Origin: a virus
Virus record (IMG/VR): IMGVR_UViG_3300009285_001973
Coordinates: 1-26,221 of that record
Length of the DNA: 26,221 nucleotides
Direction: 5' to 3' (one strand)
Made by a program: the position numbers and the translations under genes. Shown in pieces: positions 21,119-26,221 of this stretch. The notes below the pieces were generated by a model, which was not told where the DNA came from, did not search any database, and was given only the letters and a program-made list of their open reading frames with translations. Position 1 is the first letter of the stretch; every line of letters starts with the position of its first letter.

Positions 21119-22438
21119 GTGGCAGTCCCAACTAGCGTAAGAGTTGAGAGTAATGACATAGATCGGGCACTCCTTCGGTGGACACTGGCTACGGGTACAA
21201 CTGCTACTCAAGTCTATCGTAGTACTGATGGAATTAGCTATAGTCAAATCATTAATCTCCAATCAAGTGAAATTATTTACGAAGATACAGGCTTAAGTGA
21301 TGCCACCCGGTATTGGTATAAGCTAAGCGCAGATTCAGGCGTGACGTTTAGCTCAGTGGTAACTGTAGTTGTGCAGACTTGCTTTGGGAGTGCAGGTGGT
21401 GGAGGCGGACTGAGTTTGCCCAATGACATAGAGGATCTTGCTAGGCGGGTTGAGGAAAAGTTTAGCCAGCTAGAGGGCGTGAATCCTAGTGGTGCTGGTT
21501 CGCAATGTGAAGTGTGTTCTACAAATGGAGCAATAGTTTTAGATTGTAGTAGTGGTTGTGTTGCCTTCGTTGTAAACATGGACGAGGACATCAATTCAAT
21601 TAGTATTAATTGGTGTGGGGAAAGGCCAGCAAATGTAGAGTTTGTAATTCCAGATGGAGCAACTCGCCAAATCTGCGGATTTCCACGCTACTTTGGTTTT
21701 ACTGGTGATGAATGTAATGACGCACAAATAACTGGACCACGTAGGCTACCATTCAGTCTAGGTGGGCCTGGAAGTGGGACAGGCGGCGGCAGCGGCGGCT
21801 TAACGTCTAGGTCTGGTGGTGGCGTGCCTACAGGTGGTGGAGGAGGTGGAATTGCGTGTAATTGCATACCAGCAAGTGATGGTGGCTTAACCATTAAGTC
21901 ATGCACAGCTAATAATTCAATGAAGTGTAGTAGCAGTAATAGTAGTGCTAAGAAATTAAATCTAATTGCTTGTGGAGGTAGGCCGCCGTATTCTTGGAGC
22001 GTTACAGGTGGGCTGGGATTAAGTAGTACAAGTGGATCAGAAACTACAGTTACTCCGCCAACAAATTCAGGCTCAGGTGTTGCTGGAGTTGCTTATGAGC
22101 TTATTTGGTGTGAAAGTGGTGGTGGGCAGAGGACTACAGATCATAGTTGTAATGATGTAGCTGGGACTTGTGTTGGGACTGCTAATTGCTCTACTTGCAT
22201 AAGCCATACATGCAGTGGTGTACTTACGACTATGAATGGGCTTGGTGGTTGTGATACCACAATTCCAACTAACTCAATAGCTTGTGGTGGAGTGATTGGC
22301 ACAAAGACGTTTTGTGACACTAGATCAGCTAGTATGATAACAGCCGGGTGTAATCCATGTGGAACTTCTACAGATGGAAAAGTAGTTACCGTGACTGATG
22401 CTATAGGTACGGCAGTGAGCATAACACTAAGCGCATGA
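21119..22438 (+). CDS. Cys-rich FN3-containing virion protein, probable adhesin
   Basis: A 439-residue protein from GTG 21119. Residues 1-85 look like one fibronectin type III domain (VRVESNDIDRALLRWTLATG; YEDTGLSDATRYWYKLSAD). A short coiled-coil-like segment follows (IEDLARRVEEKFSQLEG, about 102-118). The remainder has two Gly-rich linkers (around 220-250) and 24 cysteines, many in close pairs (ACNCIP, ANCSTCISHTC, GCNPCG). Disulfide or metal crosslinking is likely. A repeated pattern ACGG/GGRPPYSW suggests small Ig-like or tail-fiber-tip modules. Ser is mostly AGT and Gly GGT/GGA, unlike the genes upstream. It overlaps the next start as ATGA. Confidence 0.7.
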   Translation: MAVPTSVRVESNDIDRALLRWTLATGTTATQVYRSTDGISYSQIINLQSSEIIYEDTGLSDATRYWYKLSADSGVTFSSVVTVVVQTCFGSAGGGGGLSLPNDIEDLARRVEEKFSQLEGVNPSGAGSQCEVCSTNGAIVLDCSSGCVAFVVNMDEDINSISINWCGERPANVEFVIPDGATRQICGFPRYFGFTGDECNDAQITGPRRLPFSLGGPGSGTGGGSGGLTSRSGGGVPTGGGGGGIACNCIPASDGGLTIKSCTANNSMKCSSSNSSAKKLNLIACGGRPPYSWSVTGGLGLSSTSGSETTVTPPTNSGSGVAGVAYELIWCESGGGQRTTDHSCNDVAGTCVGTANCSTCISHTCSGVLTTMNGLGGCDTTIPTNSIACGGVIGTKTFCDTRSASMITAGCNPCGTSTDGKVVTVTDAIGTAVSITLSA

Positions 22439-22845
22439 TTATTCTGGAAGACGACACTGGCCAAAGGATGGAGGTTGCAGAGGGCCAAAGATATGATGGC
22501 AGGAAGTGGCATGTAGTAGATAGCAAGCCACCTTTCCAAAATATTGAGCCCTTGCTCAATGAAGCAGTTGAGTTGCTTAGGACTATTAGTGCTGAGTTAG
22601 ACCAAGAAGGGATTCATTGGGGCGATGTACTTAAAGTACTATTTAAGCCAATAGCACTTTTGACTGGCATGGGTAATTGTTCAGGTTGTGATGTACGGCA
22701 AGTAGTTATTAATTCGGCCCAAAAGTTAATTGAAAAATTGGGTAAGGTTGATGCAGCTAAAGCTATGAAGGACTTGATTAAGGCTAGTTTTAAGCAGCAA
22801 CCCCAAGAGGTTTTACAACAGTTGAAGGCAATTTTACTGGTATAA
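22435..22845 (+). CDS. Hypothetical protein, 136 residues
   Basis: The ATG overlaps the preceding stop (ATGA). The N-terminus is beta-like (MIILEDDTGQRMEVAEGQRY); the rest is helical with regular hydrophobic spacing (PLLNEAVELLRTISAELDQE; AQKLIEKLGKVDAAKAMKDL). It contains a single NCSGCD motif at about residue 81. It lies between two receptor-binding-type genes and shares their codon style. It could be a fiber chaperone or attachment factor, but nothing identifies it. Confidence 0.7.
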   Translation: MIILEDDTGQRMEVAEGQRYDGRKWHVVDSKPPFQNIEPLLNEAVELLRTISAELDQEGIHWGDVLKVLFKPIALLTGMGNCSGCDVRQVVINSAQKLIEKLGKVDAAKAMKDLIKASFKQQPQEVLQQLKAILLV

Positions 22846-22850
22846 CTTGG

Positions 22851-25193
22851 ATGATTGAACAAGGCTTAGAGTTCTACGACTTTATGGGACGAGTTTGGAT
22901 AGATGGCTATCTGAAACTCAAAGAGCAGGCTTCAGGCGTAACTAGCCTTACTCCTAGTACTGACTTCCTCCATTTCTACGCCAAAGATAAAAGTAGTTTA
23001 ACTGAATTATACTACAAAAACGATGCAGGGACTGAGCGGGACTTAAGTTTAGTTGCCTTACTCCCGGCTTCATTTACAGCTAGCCGGATGGCTGCAAGTG
23101 ATGCTAGTGGAGTACTTACTAGCTTGGTTGCTCAAACTCAGGGCGCAATTCTATTTGGTAATGGAACCACTCAGACTTTCGATATTAGTAACCTAGCTTG
23201 GAATAATACGACTAAAGTTCTCGGTATTGGGCTATCTGATCCAGTCTTTCCAAATGGTGGAGGGCTACAAATATACCGGAGTGACTATCCACGACTCTCA
23301 CTTGCTAATTCTACTACCGGTGCCACTAGCGCAGATGGCTATGGCCTTGTTGGAGTAGGCCTAGACCTATACTTAGAGAATCGTGAAGCCGGCAATCTCA
23401 TATTCACCACTACAGACACCGAGCGATTCCGTATAGGCGCATCAGGCCAACTTGGTATAGGTGGAGCAACTTATGGGACAGCTGGTCAATACTTCAGATC
23501 GGGTGGAGCATTAGCAGCACCTACTTGGACTACGATTCCTGCAAGTGAGATTGGAAGTGGGGCAGCAGTTACAGCGGCCTCTACTAAGATTACACTGGCT
23601 GGCAGTCCTTCAGCAGCAGCTTTAGCTGCTTTTAGTATAGATGTAAATCAAACCAATTTGGACCACGGAAGTATTGGTGGCTTAAGTGATGATGACCATA
23701 CAATTTACCTGCTTGCTGATGGTAGTCGTGCACTTTCTGGTAGTCTGGGCATGACCGGAGCGCCAAACCTTGGTACTGCTGTGGCCCCAGTCGGTACGGC
23801 CTTCTGTACAATTCTCGATTTGGAACCATCTAGTTCTAGTGCAGGGATTATTCGCTGGAACGGCTCGAACATCCTTCACCTTTACGGCACGCAAAATATG
23901 TTTGTAGGCCGCAACTCTGGCAATTTCACCCTAACTGGAGGTTACAATGTTGGATTTGGAGAAAATACTCTAAAAGTCCTGACCTCTGGTAGCCGGAATT
24001 TTGCGATGGGGTCAGACGCGATGCGTGCCGCTACGACTGCAAATGATGGAGTTGCTTTAGGCGAGAGCGCAGCAGCAAATGTGACCACAGCAGGTAACTT
24101 CGTTGCAGTCGGCGCTAGTGCTCTCTCAGGGGCAACTACCGGGAGCAGTGAGTCCGTAGCCGTCGGAACAGGGGCTGCGGCAAACTCAAATGCTCCTTAC
24201 CCCATAGTCGCCATTGGTCCGAGGGCGTTATACTTTGCGACAACTGGGTACGATATAGTAGCCATCGGCCTTCAAGCCGCACAATACATGTTGACAGGGC
24301 AGCAAGTAGTCGCAATAGGAAACGATGCGGCGAGAAATTCCACTCTGATGGATATAACCGCTCTTGGCCCTGGGGCATTTCGCGGGGCGACAACTGCGAG
24401 CCAGCAAGGGGTAGCTGTTGGAGGAGAAGCTCTCGGTAGTACGACAATCAGCGCCGGTGGTCTCACAGGAGTTGGACATAATGTCGGCAATAATGACGAT
24501 GGTTTTAATGTCACCACGGGCACCTATCTGACTTTCCTGGGCTACCGCGCAGGACAGAGCACCGCTACTCAACTGACTAATGCTATGGCGCTTGGGGCTA
24601 ACGCAAAGGTAGGTGCAAGCAATGTCTGTGTTATTGGTGGAACAGCAACCGCACTAAAACTGGGGATTAGTGTTCCTGCACCGACAAATGACCTGAGCTT
24701 TAATGGTGGATCTACACGGACTTGGTGGATGGAACGTCATACAACGGCTGATACACCAGGAAATAGCCTAACTATTCAAGCAGGAGGTGCAACAGTTGGT
24801 GCTACAGATAAAGCAGGTGGAGACTTGTTGCTCAAGCCTGGAGTTTCTACAGGCTCAGCCGAGAGCGGAGTACAAATTAGTGGTTGTGTTGCTGGAGCAA
24901 CTGGTACGGCAGATCGTACCCTTAGTACCATAATACAAGTACTTGGTAATAAGCTTGGTCTTTTTGGTGTGGCTCCAGTTGTGCGGCCAGCAGCCCTTAC
25001 AACACAACTGACTAGTATCACGCATACTGCACCAGGGACACCAGATTATGCACTACAGGACTTGGTGCAGAACACAGGATTTGGTTTTGTAACCAAGGAT
25101 GAAGGTAACTCTTTTTTGAGTGTGGTTGCTAATTTACAAACGAGGATGAGTGAAATAGAGAGTCGATTCCAGGGGCTAGGTGCATTAAACTAG
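22851..25193 (+). CDS. Tail fiber / spike protein with YadA-like head repeats
   Basis: A 780-residue fiber. An N-terminal virion-attachment part is followed by the common phage-fiber motif GGLSDDDHTIYLLADGSRAL (about 275-295). Residues about 345-590 contain many VAxGxxA/ALGxxA units (VALGESAAAN, VAVGASAL, VAIGPRAL, VAIGNDAA, VAVGGEAL, MALGANAK) spaced 20-35 residues apart, as in trimeric autotransporter (YadA/Hep-Hag) heads. The last 25 residues (FLSVVANLQTRMSEIESRF) form a trimeric coiled coil. It should trimerise and bind the host surface. Codon use inside the gene changes around 23750 and again around 24650, suggesting a swapped middle segment. Confidence 0.85.
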   Translation: MIEQGLEFYDFMGRVWIDGYLKLKEQASGVTSLTPSTDFLHFYAKDKSSLTELYYKNDAGTERDLSLVALLPASFTASRMAASDASGVLTSLVAQTQGAILFGNGTTQTFDISNLAWNNTTKVLGIGLSDPVFPNGGGLQIYRSDYPRLSLANSTTGATSADGYGLVGVGLDLYLENREAGNLIFTTTDTERFRIGASGQLGIGGATYGTAGQYFRSGGALAAPTWTTIPASEIGSGAAVTAASTKITLAGSPSAAALAAFSIDVNQTNLDHGSIGGLSDDDHTIYLLADGSRALSGSLGMTGAPNLGTAVAPVGTAFCTILDLEPSSSSAGIIRWNGSNILHLYGTQNMFVGRNSGNFTLTGGYNVGFGENTLKVLTSGSRNFAMGSDAMRAATTANDGVALGESAAANVTTAGNFVAVGASALSGATTGSSESVAVGTGAAANSNAPYPIVAIGPRALYFATTGYDIVAIGLQAAQYMLTGQQVVAIGNDAARNSTLMDITALGPGAFRGATTASQQGVAVGGEALGSTTISAGGLTGVGHNVGNNDDGFNVTTGTYLTFLGYRAGQSTATQLTNAMALGANAKVGASNVCVIGGTATALKLGISVPAPTNDLSFNGGSTRTWWMERHTTADTPGNSLTIQAGGATVGATDKAGGDLLLKPGVSTGSAESGVQISGCVAGATGTADRTLSTIIQVLGNKLGLFGVAPVVRPAALTTQLTSITHTAPGTPDYALQDLVQNTGFGFVTKDEGNSFLSVVANLQTRMSEIESRFQGLGALN

Positions 25194-25202
25194 GAGGGCA
25201 GG

Positions 25203-25457
25203 ATGGCTAATCTTGATATTAATAGATATAGTGAACTCAAGAAAAAGGGAACTATTTCCTTAATCAAAGCAGGTGGCGTTGTGGCACTTGTGCAGAGGCG
25301 GTTTGACACTGAAAGTGGAGAAGCACTCCCAGACGAAGTAGTTGGTGTAAACCTCAAAGAATTGCGAGAGTTAAGAGCTAAACTTGTTGAGCAGATTGCA
25401 ACTCTGGATACGGTGCTTGCAGATTGTGATGAAGTTTTGGCAAGTAAGGTTGTTTAA
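25203..25457 (+). CDS. Hypothetical protein, 84 residues
   Basis: A strong AGGAGGG precedes the ATG, 9 bases after the fiber stop. The N-terminal half is mixed (ISLIKAGGVVALVQRRFDTE); the C-terminal half is an amphipathic helix (LKELRELRAKLVEQIATLDT) likely to form a coiled coil. It has the codon style of the fiber gene. It may be a fiber assembly factor by position. No family recognised. Confidence 0.75.
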   Translation: MANLDINRYSELKKKGTISLIKAGGVVALVQRRFDTESGEALPDEVVGVNLKELRELRAKLVEQIATLDTVLADCDEVLASKVV

Positions 25458-25504
25458 ATTTTGTCCGATAACTGGGCACAAATTTACAAAAAAGGAGTAA
25501 AGTA

Positions 25505-26221
25505 ATGGCTAGTCCGTATGCAAGTTTGATGTTCGGCAATTATCAAGCAAATAACCGTCCTTTATATCCGGGATCACGGCCACCCGGGAATGTACCCACA
25601 TCAGCGGGTGGTTTGCCGATTCAAAAGGCGGAGACGAGTTCGCGGCGGGACATCTTGCCTGCGGGATATGCGACCTTGAGGGATTACCTCGCTGGCGGAA
25701 TTCCGACGCTAACGGGGGGCGCTCGGACTACGGCGAAGTTAGATGAGCTAAACGCCGACCCGCTAAAAAGTACCCTTTTCCAAAATACCATAACGCCATT
25801 GCTGGCAAGTATGGTGCCGGGAGAGATAGCGGCACGTCGTAGCCTAACCGATAGATTCCGACAGAGTGGGCAATTGCAATCTGGTGCTTTTGCTGAACAG
25901 GCCAGACTGCAAGAAAGTGACATACTGGGGAACAGGAACGAAGTGGTAGCTAAACATGCGGGGGATATTTATTCTCGCTTGCTGCAATCCTTGGGTCTCG
26001 GCTTACAGGCGGAACAAGCATCGGCACAACCGTTCCAATTAGGGACTACCTTGCTACAGGCCCTACGGAATGAAGGGGCAGATGTTACAGGCGGTCAATA
26101 CAGCATGTTTGACCCGATAGCCACAGCGGCGGCAAGCAGGGGTGGTGGGTACAGCGGGGGTAGTGGGGGTTCTACGGTAGGTGGGGGAGATTATCCGAGT
26201 GGCGCTGATGTTAATAATTAC
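25505..26221 (+). CDS. Probable internal virion / ejection protein, 3' partial
   Basis: The ATG at 25505 follows AAAGGAG by 6 bases. The frame stays open for 239 codons to the window edge. It starts MASPYASLMFGNYQANNRPL, has a Gly/Pro-rich N-terminal 50 residues, then long helical stretches (TLFQNTITPLLASMVPGEIA; DIYSRLLQSLGLGLQAEQAS), and ends at the edge in a Gly/Ser-rich low-complexity segment. Codon use returns to that of the core structural genes. Helical Ala/Gln-rich proteins after tail genes are typical of DNA-ejection proteins in podoviruses, which is the basis of the call. Confidence 0.65.
   Translation, partial: MASPYASLMFGNYQANNRPLYPGSRPPGNVPTSAGGLPIQKAETSSRRDILPAGYATLRDYLAGGIPTLTGGARTTAKLDELNADPLKSTLFQNTITPLLASMVPGEIAARRSLTDRFRQSGQLQSGAFAEQARLQESDILGNRNEVVAKHAGDIYSRLLQSLGLGLQAEQASAQPFQLGTTLLQALRNEGADVTGGQYSMFDPIATAAASRGGGYSGGSGGSTVGGGDYPSGADVNNY

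Noticed and set aside
22141-24572. Long antisense frames under the Cys-rich and fiber genes
   Set aside because: They have repetitive, low-complexity composition mirroring the Gly/Ser/Ala-rich sense strand, no ribosome-binding sites, and conflict with strong + strand genes.
25458-25504. Weak hairpin between 25457 and 25505
   Set aside because: Only a short imperfect stem without a T-run; the gap is explained by the ribosome-binding site of the next gene.
1-26221. CRISPR arrays, insertion sequences, attachment sites
   Set aside because: No regularly spaced repeats, transposase, integrase or long terminal inverted repeats were seen.

Overview
The window is a contiguous stretch of a tailed bacteriophage genome (or a prophage or metagenomic phage contig). 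All supported genes lie on the + strand, are densely packed, often overlap by 1 to 4 bases (GTGA, ATGA, TAATG), and most start after a clear Shine-Dalgarno sequence. The order large terminase, portal, scaffold, N4-gp56-type major capsid protein, P22 gp4-like connector, gp10-like tail protein, fibers, is that of a short-tailed (podovirus-like) virion module. The host cannot be named. Shine-Dalgarno use and the standard stop codons point to an ordinary bacterial host. No tRNA, rRNA, CRISPR array or integrase was seen.

Layout. 1-1040: end of a methylase-like ORF, a DUF6496 protein and two small unknown proteins. 1040-2560: large terminase. 2557-8622: an accessory island inserted between terminase and portal. 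It holds a NeuB/SpsE-type nonulosonate synthase set between two HNH homing-endonuclease genes (the second with a nonsense codon), an SpsF-type cytidylyltransferase, a class IV PLP aminotransferase, several tiny zinc-ribbon or membrane ORFs, a radical SAM enzyme with an auxiliary Cys cluster, and a third HNH gene. 8623-8749: the one clear non-coding regulatory gap, with a promoter candidate, a perfect palindrome and an RNA leader that can sequester the portal Shine-Dalgarno. 8750-14617: portal, small proteins, scaffold, capsid, small virion proteins. 14636-17624: an HNH gene with NUMOD3-like motifs, a methyltransferase-DUF115 (Maf-like) fusion, and a LAGLIDADG gene that has taken over the start of a small virion gene. 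17626-21081: connector and tail genes. 21119-25457: receptor-binding region with visibly different codon use: a Cys-rich FN3 protein, an unknown protein, and a 780-residue mosaic fiber. 25505-end: start of a probable internal virion protein, cut by the window edge.

How it may work together. The structural genes are a standard virion set. The most unusual content is what looks like a phage-borne sugar-acid pathway: NeuB-like condensation, SpsF-like CMP activation, possibly an aminotransferase, and a DUF115 domain of the kind found in Maf glycosyltransferases that attach nonulosonic acids to flagellin. It could decorate the virion or the host surface; this is inference. A second theme is gene traffic. 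Five homing-endonuclease genes interrupt the region, and the first codons of the radical SAM gene occur three times as divergent but synonymous copies, each at the 3' end of a small ORF, as if cassettes had been exchanged repeatedly at that gene's start.
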